From positions 186,001 through 250,000 of the forward strand of contig NZ_JBIZWA010000001.1 of NCBI RefSeq assembly GCF_044769865.1: DNA of 64,000 nucleotides, in the 5' to 3' direction. Numbering within the stretch: the first letter of the stretch is position 1; each line of letters starts with the position of its first letter. The notes under the pieces are model-generated. The model made no database searches and was not told the origin of the DNA. It saw only the letters and a list, made by a program, of their open reading frames with translations. The translations under genes and the position numbers were made by a program. Positions 41,139-48,555 of this stretch are shown here, one piece after another. Origin of the DNA: Homoserinimonas sp044769865 (GTDB lineage Bacteria > Actinomycetota > Actinomycetes > Actinomycetales > Microbacteriaceae).

Positions 41139-41618
41139 TTACTCCCCCAGGTGGCGCCGTGCCGCCATGGCACGCTGCGCCTCACGATTGTCCTGGCGCT
41201 CGCGCAACGCTTGGCGCTTGTCGTACTCGCGCTTGCCCTTCGCGACCGCGAGTTCGACCTTCGCCTTGCCGTCGCTGAAGTAGAGGGAGAGCGGCACGAG
41301 CGTGTAGCCACCCTCCTTGACCTTGTTGTGGATTTTGAGGATCTGCGCTTTGTGCAGCAGCAGCTTGCGCTTGCGGCGGGGCGGGTGGTTGGTCCAGGTG
41401 CCGCCCGTGTATTCGGGGATGTGCACGGCATCGAGCCATGCCTCCGCATGGTCGTCGATGAAGGCGTAGCCGTCGACAAGGCTCGCGCGGCCTGCGCGCA
41501 ACGACTTCACCTCGGTGCCGGTGAGCACGAGGCCCGCCTCATAGGTGTCCTCGATCGTGTAGTCGTGGCGAGCCTTGCGGTTGGTCGCGACGACCTTCTG
41601 ACCACGTTCCCTTGGCAC
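41139..41618 (-). CDS. smpB: SsrA-binding protein
   Basis: A 159-residue tmRNA-binding protein. RKARHDYTIEDTYEAGLVLTGTEVKSLR, the central HIPEYTGGTWTNHPPRRKRKLLLHK and a basic C-terminal tail (LRERQDNREAQRAMAARR) that enters the mRNA channel are all canonical. It delivers tmRNA to stalled ribosomes. The start is GTG 41616-41618, with AAAGGA about 7 bases upstream. The longer open frame adds unconserved residues. It follows ftsX by 77 bases on the same strand, and ssrA lies beyond the convergent lipoprotein gene. Confidence 0.95.
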   Translation of the reverse strand: MPRERGQKVVATNRKARHDYTIEDTYEAGLVLTGTEVKSLRAGRASLVDGYAFIDDHAEAWLDAVHIPEYTGGTWTNHPPRRKRKLLLHKAQILKIHNKVKEGGYTLVPLSLYFSDGKAKVELAVAKGKREYDKRQALRERQDNREAQRAMAARRHLGE

Positions 41619-41695
41619 GATGCATCCTTTACGTCCTGTACGTGCCGGGCGACACGCAGCCCACAATCCTACAGCGGGCCAGGATGCAAGCCCGA

Positions 41696-42607
41696 CTACA
41701 CCTTGAGGTAGCGGCTGATCGCGACGTTGGCGGAGATCGCGGCGAGCACGATGCCGACAGCGAGCAGGATCGGTGCCACGACGGCTGCCTCCTCGAGCCC
41801 CACGAAGGAGGTCGCCACCATCGTCTCGGCGAGGTAGCCCTGCACGAAGAAGTGCACGACCGCGACCGTCGCTCCCCCGGCCAGCGCAGCGCCGATCACC
41901 CCGGCGATGACGCCTTCAAGGATGAACGGTGTCTGGATGAAGCGGTTGGAGGCACCGACGAGTCGCATGATGCCAAGCTCGCGCCGGCGGCTGAAGGCGC
42001 TCAGACGGATGGTCGTGGCAATCAGCAGCACGGCCGCGACGAGCATGAGCGCTGCGATGCCGATCGCGGTGTAGCTTGCGGCGTTGAGCGCGTCGAAGAT
42101 CGGGTCGAGGTACTTGCGTTGGTCGGCCACCTCGTCGACACCCGGCGTGCCCGAGAGGGTCTCGATCAGCACGCCAGACTGCGTGGGGTCGACCATGTTC
42201 ACCCAGAACGTCTCCGGCAAGAACTCCGGGGTGATGTAGTCAGCCTCGGCACTGTCGGTGAACTCGACGTACTTCTCGTACGCCTCCTCGTGGGTCTCGA
42301 ACTCGTACTCGTTGACGAGCGGGGAAAGCTCAGACGATTCGAGCTTGGATGCGACGGCCGCCTTCTGCTCGTCCGTCGCCTCCGTCATGTTGCAGTTCGC
42401 GGTGTCTGTCGTGGCGGTGCACATGTAGACCGCCACCTGGGCGCGGTCATACCAGTAGCCCTTCATCTCGTTGATCTGCATCTGCAACAGGATCGCGGTG
42501 CCCACGAAGGTGAGCGAGATGAAGGTCACGAGCACGACGGAGACGACCATCGAGAAGTTGCGCCGCAGGCCCTGGCCGACCTCCGACATGATCAGGCCGA
42601 ACCTCAC
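41696..42607 (-). CDS. ftsX: Cell division protein FtsX
   Basis: A 303-residue membrane protein with four helices, one near the N-terminus and three after about residue 175. The extracytoplasmic domain (about 45-170) holds two Cys (VYMCTATTDTANC) that may form a disulfide. With FtsE it forms the division complex that activates peptidoglycan hydrolases (RipC in mycobacteria). The N-terminal LIMSEVGQGLRRNFSMVVSVVLVTFISL and the C-terminal RRRELGIMRLVGASNRFIQTPFILEG are family hallmarks. Overlaps ftsE by 4 bases. Confidence 0.95.
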   Translation of the reverse strand: MRFGLIMSEVGQGLRRNFSMVVSVVLVTFISLTFVGTAILLQMQINEMKGYWYDRAQVAVYMCTATTDTANCNMTEATDEQKAAVASKLESSELSPLVNEYEFETHEEAYEKYVEFTDSAEADYITPEFLPETFWVNMVDPTQSGVLIETLSGTPGVDEVADQRKYLDPIFDALNAASYTAIGIAALMLVAAVLLIATTIRLSAFSRRRELGIMRLVGASNRFIQTPFILEGVIAGVIGAALAGGATVAVVHFFVQGYLAETMVATSFVGLEEAAVVAPILLAVGIVLAAISANVAISRYLKV

Positions 42608-43332
42608 TGCGCCGCCTCCGTTCCGAAGCCCTTTTGCAGGGGGATCGCCTGCGTGAGGTAGCCGCCCTGCCGTTCGTCGCGCACGATCTGGCCCGCGACG
42701 AGCTCGATCACGCGGCGCTGCATCTGGTCGACGATGCCGGCGTCGTGGGTCGCCATGATGACGGTCGTGCCGCTCTGGCTGATGCGCTCGAGGAGCGTCA
42801 TGATGCCAGCGGATGTCGCAGGGTCGAGGTTTCCCGTCGGCTCGTCGGCCAGCAGCAGGGCCGGCCGGTTGACGATCGCGCGGGCGATGGCGACACGCTG
42901 CTGCTCACCACCGGAGAGCTCGTGGGGGAAGCGGCTCGCCTTGCCCGCGAGTCCCACCATCTTGAGCACGTCGGGCACGGCCTCCTGGATGAAGCCCTTC
43001 GACTTGCCGATCACCTGCAGCGAGAAGGCCACGTTGTCGAAGACCGACTTCTGGGGCAGCAGGCGGAAGTCCTGGAAGACGACACCGAGGTTGCGCCTGA
43101 AGTAGGGAACCTTGCGGCTCGAGAGTCGGCCGACGTTTTGGCCGAGCACGTGGATCTCGCCCTTCGTCGGGTTCTCCTCCTTGAGGATCAACCGCAGGAA
43201 GCTCGACTTTCCACTGCCGGAGGCACCGACGAGGAACACGAACTCCCCCCGCAGGATCTCGAGGGTCACGGAGTTGAGGGCGGGCCTGGTGGTGCCGGCA
43301 TAGAGCTTGGTCACCTGATCGAAACGAATCAT
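42604..43332 (-). CDS. ftsE: Cell division ATP-binding protein FtsE
   Basis: A 242-residue ABC ATPase with Walker A VGASGSGKSS, signature LSGGEQQRVAIARA, Walker B LLLADEP followed by TGNLDP, and H-loop MATHDAG. IRFDQVTKLYAGTTRPALNSV and the Q-loop region QDFRLLPQKSVFDNVAF are typical FtsE. It energises FtsX. ATG 43332 has a TAGGCT -10-like box 9 bases upstream, so it may be transcribed with almost no leader. In most actinobacteria prfB directly precedes it. Here a divergent gene of about 1.6 kb intervenes. Confidence 0.95.
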   Translation of the reverse strand: MIRFDQVTKLYAGTTRPALNSVTLEILRGEFVFLVGASGSGKSSFLRLILKEENPTKGEIHVLGQNVGRLSSRKVPYFRRNLGVVFQDFRLLPQKSVFDNVAFSLQVIGKSKGFIQEAVPDVLKMVGLAGKASRFPHELSGGEQQRVAIARAIVNRPALLLADEPTGNLDPATSAGIMTLLERISQSGTTVIMATHDAGIVDQMQRRVIELVAGQIVRDERQGGYLTQAIPLQKGFGTEAAQ

Positions 43333-43503
43333 GTCCCGTCGAGCCTAAGCATCCGTCGCCCATCCGGCTGCAACGACAGGCCGACGCGCGGATGCCCCGC
43401 CGTGCGCTGTAGACATCCTCCAACGATCGGATGCCGCATTAGTTGGCTATTGACCTTCGATACACACTTTCCGACGGACCCTCACACCGCTCTCGGCCGC
43501 TGT

Positions 43504-43509
43504 TAGATT
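43504..43509 (+). promoter_or_regulatory. Possible -10 box (TAGATT) of the heptad-repeat gene
   Basis: TAGATT fits TANNNT and would start transcription near 43516, just before the structured segment at 43524. No convincing -35 is seen. TTGACC at 43450 is too far away to pair with it. Confidence 0.35.
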
Positions 43510-43523
43510 CAGCGCAATCCACT

Positions 43524-43597
43524 GGAGGCGACTCGCACCGGGCACCAACGACGGTGCCCGAATGGTGCGGGAAAGCCCTCCTTCGGCGCGCGCCTCA
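43524..43597 (+). ncRNA. Predicted structured leader RNA (three-way junction)
   Basis: This is the only notable content of the 320-base gene-free stretch 43333-43652. GAGGCG (43525-43530) pairs with CGCCTC (43591-43596). CGCACC (43534-43539) pairs with GGTGCG (43564-43569), enclosing a perfect hairpin GGGCACC-AACGAC-GGTGCCC (43540-43559). A small third stem GCC/GGC lies at 43575-43587. The heptad-repeat gene starts 56 bases downstream. No known riboswitch class is recognised. The structure is by inspection and needs covariation support. Confidence 0.4.
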
Positions 43598-43652
43598 ACA
43601 GCATGATGGTGTGCGTTTTGTGCTGCCCGGATACCGACAAAGGAGTCACTGC

Positions 43653-45233
43653 ATGAGCGGTCCCGCCCACACCAGGTCTGAACGACGCGATAGCTTCTCG
43701 AAAGTCGCGATAGCCGCGCTCTCGATCCTGCTCATCGGCCTGCTCGCCTTCTTCTTCATCACGACCGACAAGCTCGCCGCCGGAGCCTCACAACTGAGCG
43801 AGGGCGCGACGACGGCACGCGACGGATCCATGCGCCTCGTTGATGGCGCCGCCACACTCTTCGATGGCACCGCGACACTCAAGGACGGCACGGCCAGCGC
43901 GAAGGCGGGCGCCGACAAGGTCGCCGCCGGTGCTGACTCTGCGGCAGAGGGCGCGAGCAAGCTCGCCGACGGCGCCTCCTCGGCATTCACGGGCTCAATC
44001 TCGCTCGCCGAGGGCGCCAACAAGCTCTTCAACGGTGCAAGCACCCTCAACCAGGGCGCCAGCACCGCCGCGACGGGGGCTCGCACCCTCGCGCAGGGCG
44101 CGGCCGATGCCAACGCGGGCGCCCATGACCTCGCGGCGAAGCTCGCGGGCGCGAAGACGACCGGCTCTGAAGTAGTCGCGAACGGCGCCGCGCGGGTGTC
44201 CGCGGGTGCCAGCAGAGCACTCGCTGGGGCACAAACCCTAACGGTGAAGACGCAGGCGATCGCGGATGGCGTGTCCGCGGCTTCGACCGCGGTGAAGGGC
44301 CTGAGCGACTATGCGGGCCTTCTCGGTGGCGATACCGCCGTACCTGCAGCTGAAGTCCACGTCGCTTCTGGCGAGGCTGCCGCAAATGCGGCGGCACTCG
44401 CTCGTCAGCTCGGAAACTGGGCGGCCACGGACTACGTGCCTACCGACGCTGAGATCGACGCTCTCGCGACCAGCCTGAGCGGTCTCGCTACCCAAACGGG
44501 CACTGTCAAGGCAGAGATCAACGGCTTCAAGGGCAAGATCGACACTCTGCTCGGCAGCCTCAACAAGGTGCCGACCAAGGCGGACGGGAGCGACGCTGGC
44601 CTGAAGATTGGTTCGAGCCTCGTGGCCCAGGGTGCGGCGCAGCTCCTCGGGGGAACGGACCCGATCAACGCACCCGGTCTGACGGAACTCTCGATCGGCG
44701 CTAACGACCTCGCAGCCGGCGCCACCAAGCTCGACACAGGCGTAGGCCAGCTTGCCGCCGGCGCGAACTCGCTTGCCGCGGGTACCGCGAAGGTCGCCAC
44801 GGGTGCGGGATCTCTCGCCGACGGCACCGCCAAGGTCTCGGCCGGTGCTGGCACCCTGTCGAGCGGTGCCGCCAGCCTCACGACGGGCGCCAACAACCTC
44901 AACACGGGCCTCGAGACCCTGTCGACGGGCGCTGGTTCACTCGCCGAGGGCACCAGTACGCTATCGGCCGGTGCCGCTGACCTCGCCGAGGGCAACGGAA
45001 GCCTCGCCGACGGCGCGAAGAAGCTCAACGACGGTGCCAAGGCGCTCAACGATGGCGCCGCCGAGTTGAGCGACGGCAACGAGCGCATCGCTGCTGGCTC
45101 CGGCGAGCTCGCGTCTGGCGCCCAGAGCGTCAGCCCGGCGGCCCTCGCGCCGACCGTGCTGATCATCCTCGCGGTGCTGGTGGCCGCGACGATCGCCTGG
45201 CTGATGGTGAGCCGCCGCCTGGCACGTCGCTGA
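43653..45233 (+). CDS. Membrane-anchored heptad-repeat surface protein
   Basis: A 526-residue protein. One helix at about 16-37, a long Ala/Gly-rich extracytoplasmic region and a final helix at about 500-521. Residues 44-162 are 17 consecutive heptads beginning with Gly (such as GASKLAD, GANKLFN). Residues 349-488 are 20 more (such as GAKKLND, GAKALND). The intervening 185 residues are non-repetitive. The pattern is that of the repeat region of YhgE/Pip proteins, but their ABC-2-like multi-helix C-terminus is absent. ATG 43653 has AAGGAG 7 bases upstream. A rod-like surface or envelope-spanning role is inferred. It separates prfB from ftsE. Confidence 0.8.
   Translation: MSGPAHTRSERRDSFSKVAIAALSILLIGLLAFFFITTDKLAAGASQLSEGATTARDGSMRLVDGAATLFDGTATLKDGTASAKAGADKVAAGADSAAEGASKLADGASSAFTGSISLAEGANKLFNGASTLNQGASTAATGARTLAQGAADANAGAHDLAAKLAGAKTTGSEVVANGAARVSAGASRALAGAQTLTVKTQAIADGVSAASTAVKGLSDYAGLLGGDTAVPAAEVHVASGEAAANAAALARQLGNWAATDYVPTDAEIDALATSLSGLATQTGTVKAEINGFKGKIDTLLGSLNKVPTKADGSDAGLKIGSSLVAQGAAQLLGGTDPINAPGLTELSIGANDLAAGATKLDTGVGQLAAGANSLAAGTAKVATGAGSLADGTAKVSAGAGTLSSGAASLTTGANNLNTGLETLSTGAGSLAEGTSTLSAGAADLAEGNGSLADGAKKLNDGAKALNDGAAELSDGNERIAAGSGELASGAQSVSPAALAPTVLIILAVLVAATIAWLMVSRRLARR
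43782..44138 (+). repeat. First heptad block (17 x 21 bp)
   Basis: In-frame degenerate 21-bp units encoding Gly-(Ala/Ser/Thr)-x-x-(Leu/Ala)-x-x. Every unit begins with a Gly codon and none is missing. DNA identity between units is modest, so protein-level selection rather than recent duplication maintains the period. Confidence 0.85.
44697..45116 (+). repeat. Second heptad block (20 x 21 bp)
   Basis: Twenty uninterrupted units of Gly-x-x-x-(Leu/Val/Ile)-x-x, more regular than the first block, and richer in Asp/Asn toward the C-terminus. The period stays exactly seven residues across all units. Confidence 0.85.
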
Positions 45234-45248
45234 CGTAGCAACACCGAC

Positions 45249-45287
45249 GCGGGTCGGGCCGGTCTTCGGATCGGCTCGGCCCGCTTT
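45249..45287. terminator. Terminator between heptad-repeat gene and prfB
   Basis: GCGGGTCGGGCCG (45249-45261) pairs, with two G-U wobbles, with CGGCTCGGCCCGC (45272-45284) around a 10-base loop. TTTGTC follows. It lies between two convergent genes and may serve both. Confidence 0.7.
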
Positions 45288-45293
45288 GTCGTC

Positions 45294-46403
45294 CTAGTCC
45301 GCGATGACGCGCTTACGCCAGCGGATGCCCGCCGTGATGAATCCGTTGAGGTCACCGTCGAAGACGTCGTCGGGCTTGCTGACCTCGTGCTCGGTGCGCA
45401 GGTCCTTCACCATCTGGTACGGCGCGAGCACGTAGCTACGCATCTGGTCACCCCAGCTGGCGGTGATGTTGCCCGCGAGCTCCTTCTTCTGTGCCGCTTC
45501 CTGTTCCTTCTGCAGCAGGAGGAGTCGGGACTGCAGCACGCGGAGCGCTGCGGCACGGTTCTGGATCTGGCTCTTCTCGTTCTGCATCGAGACGACGATG
45601 CCGGTGGGGATGTGCGTGATGCGCACGGCGGAGTCGGTCGTGTTGACCGACTGGCCGCCGGGCCCGCTCGAACGGAACACGTCGATGCGCATCTCGTTCT
45701 CGGGGATGTCGATCGACTCGGTCGCCTCCATGAGCGGGATGACCTCGACGGCCGCGAAGCTCGTCTGGCGCTTGCCCGCCGCGCCGAAGGGCGACATCCG
45801 CACGAGGCGGTGCGTTCCCGCCTCGACGCTCAGGGTGCCGAAGGCGTAGGGGGCGTCGAACTCGATCGTGGTCGACTTGATGCCCGCCTCCTCGGCGTAG
45901 CTCGTGTCGAGCACGCGCGCCGGGATGCCGTTCTTCTCGGCGTAGCGCAGGTACATGCGCTGGAGCATCTCGGCGAAGTCGGCCGCGTCGACGCCGCCGG
46001 CACCCGCGCGGATGGTCATGACGGCGGGGCGGGCGTCCCACTCCCCGTTGAGGAGCGTCTGCACCTCGAGTTCGCCGAGCACGCGCTGGATGTCGGCGAG
46101 TTCCTTGTGGACCTCGGCTGCGGCATCCGCATCGCCCTCTTCATTGGCGAGCTCGACCATGATCTCGATGTCGTCAAGGCGCTGCTGCAGGCTCGTGATC
46201 TTGGCAAGCTCCGCCTGGCGGTGACTGAGGGCGCTGGTGACCTTCTGCGCCTTCTCGGTGTCGTCCCACAGGTCGGGTGCGCCCGCCTGCTCGCTCAGCT
46301 TCGCGATCTCGGCTTCGAGTCGCGGCACGTCGACGACGGCCCGGATTTCGGCGAAGGTGCCGCGGAGGTCCGCGACCTGGCCAGTGATATCGAGCTCATC
46401 CAT
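45294..46403 (-). CDS. prfB: Peptide chain release factor 2
   Basis: A 369-residue class I release factor for UGA and UAA. The SPF discriminator is at 204-206 (VRMSPFGAAGKRQTSF), and the peptidyl-hydrolysis GGQ at 249-251 (SSGPGGQSVNTTDSAVR). The reading frame is continuous, so there is no programmed frameshift as in E. coli prfB. ATG 46401-46403 is chosen because DELDITGQVADLR begins the family similarity. TAGGCT lies 10 bases upstream on the minus strand, implying a very short leader. Confidence 0.96.
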   Translation of the reverse strand: MDELDITGQVADLRGTFAEIRAVVDVPRLEAEIAKLSEQAGAPDLWDDTEKAQKVTSALSHRQAELAKITSLQQRLDDIEIMVELANEEGDADAAAEVHKELADIQRVLGELEVQTLLNGEWDARPAVMTIRAGAGGVDAADFAEMLQRMYLRYAEKNGIPARVLDTSYAEEAGIKSTTIEFDAPYAFGTLSVEAGTHRLVRMSPFGAAGKRQTSFAAVEVIPLMEATESIDIPENEMRIDVFRSSGPGGQSVNTTDSAVRITHIPTGIVVSMQNEKSQIQNRAAALRVLQSRLLLLQKEQEAAQKKELAGNITASWGDQMRSYVLAPYQMVKDLRTEHEVSKPDDVFDGDLNGFITAGIRWRKRVIAD

Positions 46404-46451
46404 TGTGGGCACCAGCCTACCGGGACAAGCCCCGTGCATCCGCTGGCGGCG

Positions 46452-46940
46452 TCACTCCCTGGGCGCGATGGGCCAGACGATCTCGGTCACCATGTCTTCG
46501 GGCCTGGCATCCGGGGTCGGCTCGGTCACGTAGACCTCCCAGTAGAGCTCGCCCGGCGTGTGGTCGTGCCGCTCCATCCACGCCAGCAGCGTGCCGTATG
46601 CATCGGCGAGTCCGTCGTAGGGGCCGCGATGGATGTGCCGGGCCGCCAAGCCGGTCGGCAACTGCTGTGCCGCAACCCCGTTGGAGGATTCGACGGGTCG
46701 TAGCGTGGGAAAGCCCGCCGCGACATCGACCGTCTCGCTGGGCATGCCGCGGTACAGGGCGATGGCTGGCCCCGCGAAGCCCGCGTCCTGCTGACCGATC
46801 ACTGCGGCGACGATTTGGTAGACGCTGTCGAAGTAGTCCCTAATCTTCGCCATCTCGACCGTCTCGCGGCGCACGGCGACCGTGGTCCTCTCCAGCGTGA
46901 CGATCATGGTGTCGGATGCTTCGCTACCGCTGTCGCTCAC
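46452..46940 (-). CDS. GyrI-like/effector-binding domain protein
   Basis: A 162-residue protein with the two-fold strand-helix-strand layout of the GyrI-like (AraC/BmrR effector-binding) domain: VTLERTTVAVRRETVEMAKI for the first half, and GLAARHIHRGPYDGLADAYGTLLAWME with YWEVYVTEP for the second. The second-half Tyr-Glu/Asp pattern at the ligand pocket is conserved. Stand-alone versions bind or hydrolyse small amphipathic molecules. It lacks a DNA-binding domain. It stops 48 bases before prfB on the same strand and may be read through to it. Confidence 0.8.
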   Translation of the reverse strand: MSDSGSEASDTMIVTLERTTVAVRRETVEMAKIRDYFDSVYQIVAAVIGQQDAGFAGPAIALYRGMPSETVDVAAGFPTLRPVESSNGVAAQQLPTGLAARHIHRGPYDGLADAYGTLLAWMERHDHTPGELYWEVYVTEPTPDARPEDMVTEIVWPIAPRE

Positions 46941-47015
46941 GGCTGCTCCTCTGCTCGTGCCCTTGTCGGCGGAACCCCGATTCTCCTCGCCGCGGGACGG
47001 TTCTTCAATGGTCCG

Positions 47016-47465
47016 TCAGCCAAAGACCGACCTGGCGGATGCCTCGACCTCGATGCGCAGCCCCTCCGGCACGAACACGCTCACGATGGGAGGGCGCCAG
47101 GTCGCGGACAGCGCGACGACGGCGCCGGAACCGCCCGGACTCTCTGCGCGATCGATTGCCAGGTCTTCGAAGGAATGCGGCACAGCGGCGATATGGGCGT
47201 TGACGGTCGATGCGACCCGTGCGTCGTCGAGGATCGCGGTCGGCCGCGCCGAGGTGGAGGCCACGTCGTCGAGACCGAATGCCTCCGCGCCCGCAAGCGC
47301 GGCACCATCAGCGAGCGAGTAGAGGCGCTTGCGTTCGATGTAAAGGGAGGTCGCGGCGGTCACGAGCAGCACGACCGCGAGGCAGAGGGCTGCGTAGAAG
47401 ATCGTGAGCACGAGCGTCGACCCCGTCTCGTCGCGGACGGCGTGAGACCATCGTCGCCCGCTCAC
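47016..47465 (-). CDS. TadG-like (Rv3654c-type) pilus-assembly protein
   Basis: A 149-residue protein. A short cytoplasmic N-terminus with DETGSTLVLTIFYAALCLAVVLLV, a single membrane helix, then the TadG-type sequence ERKRLYSLADGAALAGAEA and an extracytoplasmic beta-rich domain. The GST-L before the helix resembles pseudopilin processing sites. It is the last gene of the downstream Tad block and overlaps the TadE-like gene before it by 4 bases. In actinobacteria this gene usually closes the tad cluster. Confidence 0.75.
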   Translation of the reverse strand: MSGRRWSHAVRDETGSTLVLTIFYAALCLAVVLLVTAATSLYIERKRLYSLADGAALAGAEAFGLDDVASTSARPTAILDDARVASTVNAHIAAVPHSFEDLAIDRAESPGGSGAVVALSATWRPPIVSVFVPEGLRIEVEASARSVFG

Positions 47466-47929
47466 GGCAGCCCCGCAAAGCGCGAGACCTGCTGGCTCGC
47501 CGAGGCAGCTACCGGGATGCTGAGGGGCGTGTCGACGCTGAGTCCGGCCGGCACGAGCGGCAGCGCGACCCTCGCCTCGACCGTCACGGTGACGACGCCG
47601 CGTCGATTCAGGCAGGCGTGCGGCTGTGGAGCGCAGTCGATGCGGATGCTCGCTGCCGCGGCATCCATCCCGTGGTCCGCGAGCGCGAAAGCCACCGCCC
47701 GCTCCGCGCGCTGCGTGGCTTCGGTGACCGTGCCCGCCTCGACGTAGGTGCGGCTCGCCTGTCGCGCGGCGGCCTCCACGGCGAGCACGCCGGATTGGAG
47801 GGCGGACAGCGCGACGATGAGGTAGACCATCGGCACGAGGAGCAGGGTGCCCGCCGTGAGGAATTCGAGGGACGCCGAGCCGCGCTCATCCGGTATCCAT
47901 CGCTCAGTCCACGATCTCCAACGCTGCAC
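47462..47929 (-). CDS. TadE-like pseudopilin
   Basis: A 155-residue protein with a GTG start. The N-terminus has DERGSASLEFLTAGTLLLVPMVYLIVALSALQSG, the Glu+5-type pseudopilin signature of TadE/TadF before one helix, then AAARQASRTYVEAG, typical of the TadE domain. An extracytoplasmic domain includes one Cys pair (DCAPQPHAC). It overlaps the upstream TadE-like gene by 26 bases. Processing would need a prepilin peptidase not encoded in this window. Confidence 0.78.
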   Translation of the reverse strand: MQRWRSWTERWIPDERGSASLEFLTAGTLLLVPMVYLIVALSALQSGVLAVEAAARQASRTYVEAGTVTEATQRAERAVAFALADHGMDAAAASIRIDCAPQPHACLNRRGVVTVTVEARVALPLVPAGLSVDTPLSIPVAASASQQVSRFAGLP

Positions 47930-48302
47930 GGCCCGTCACCTCCACGCCGCGGTCGAAGCCGATGAGCCCGATCACCGGGAGGGGCGCCCGCACCGTCACG
48001 ACGGCCGCACGATGGCCCAGGTAGGCACCCTCGGTGATCGTGACATCCGTCGCATACGCAGGGCCGATCGCGGTCGTGATGAGTTCGCGCGTACGGACGG
48101 CGCCGTCGGCGCGCGTCCTGTCCGCCAATGCCGCGAAGCGTGCGCCCTCCCCAGCCGCGTCGAGCAGCGTGTTGCGCACATGCATCGCGAGGCCGAGTTG
48201 CACGACCGAGAGGGTGAGGAGCGTCAGCAATGCACCGACCATGACGAACTCGGCGGGCGCGGAGCCCCGCTCCCCCTCACCGCGAAGGATGGCGACCCGC
48301 AC
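47904..48302 (-). CDS. TadE-like pseudopilin
   Basis: A 132-residue protein, GTG start. ERGSAPAEFVMVGALLTLLTLSVVQLGLAMHVRNTLLDAAGEGARFAAL in pattern is a canonical TadE segment: the Gly-Ser processing site, Glu at about +5, one helix, then the conserved Arg-Asn-x3-Asp-Ala. It would be a minor pilin of the Tad/Flp pilus. It starts 6 bases after the Flp-like gene stop on the same strand, so the four genes 48491-47016 are one operon. Confidence 0.8.
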   Translation of the reverse strand: MRVAILRGEGERGSAPAEFVMVGALLTLLTLSVVQLGLAMHVRNTLLDAAGEGARFAALADRTRADGAVRTRELITTAIGPAYATDVTITEGAYLGHRAAVVTVRAPLPVIGLIGFDRGVEVTGRAALEIVD

Positions 48303-48308
48303 GGGTGC

Positions 48309-48491
48309 TCAGAACCCGGAGACGCGCTGGATGGCCTGTTCGAAGACCGAGCTGAGTGCGGGGCCCGCGAGCGACCAGATGATGATCACGAGCCCCGCGG
48401 TCATGAGCGTGATGAGCACCCACCCGGGCACGTCACCGCGCTCGGAGGAGAGGCGGGCGAACGCGGAGCGGATGCGGGGGAAGCCGGTCAT
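48309..48491 (-). CDS. Small Flp-like prepilin
   Basis: A 60-residue protein. A basic N-terminus of about 18 residues ends in SSERGDVPGWVLITLM and one strongly apolar helix, then a short tail. Its position ahead of two tadE-like genes, its length and its single helix fit the major Flp pilin of a Tad system. The processing motif is atypical (Gly-Asp-Val-Pro, without the usual Ala-x-Glu-Tyr). It may instead be another small membrane protein common in actinobacterial tad loci. Confidence 0.65.
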   Translation of the reverse strand: MTGFPRIRSAFARLSSERGDVPGWVLITLMTAGLVIIIWSLAGPALSSVFEQAIQRVSGF

Positions 48492-48555
48492 GCGGGGATG
48501 TTACTGAGGGATCCGCAGCATCCGTCGCCGTTTTCCACAGCGACTGCCGAGGCGC

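Noticed and set aside
43450..43478. TTGACC promoter for the heptad-repeat gene
   Set aside because: No TANNNT box lies 16-18 bases downstream of the TTGACC. The TAGATT at 43504 is too far away to pair with it.
43653..45233. Repeats as a recent tandem duplication or CRISPR-like array
   Set aside because: The 21-bp units differ in DNA sequence while keeping protein spacing, they are coding, and there are no spacer/repeat alternations.
45294..46439. Programmed frameshift in prfB
   Set aside because: The reading frame is continuous from ATG 46403 to the stop. There is no internal in-frame TGA or slippery site.
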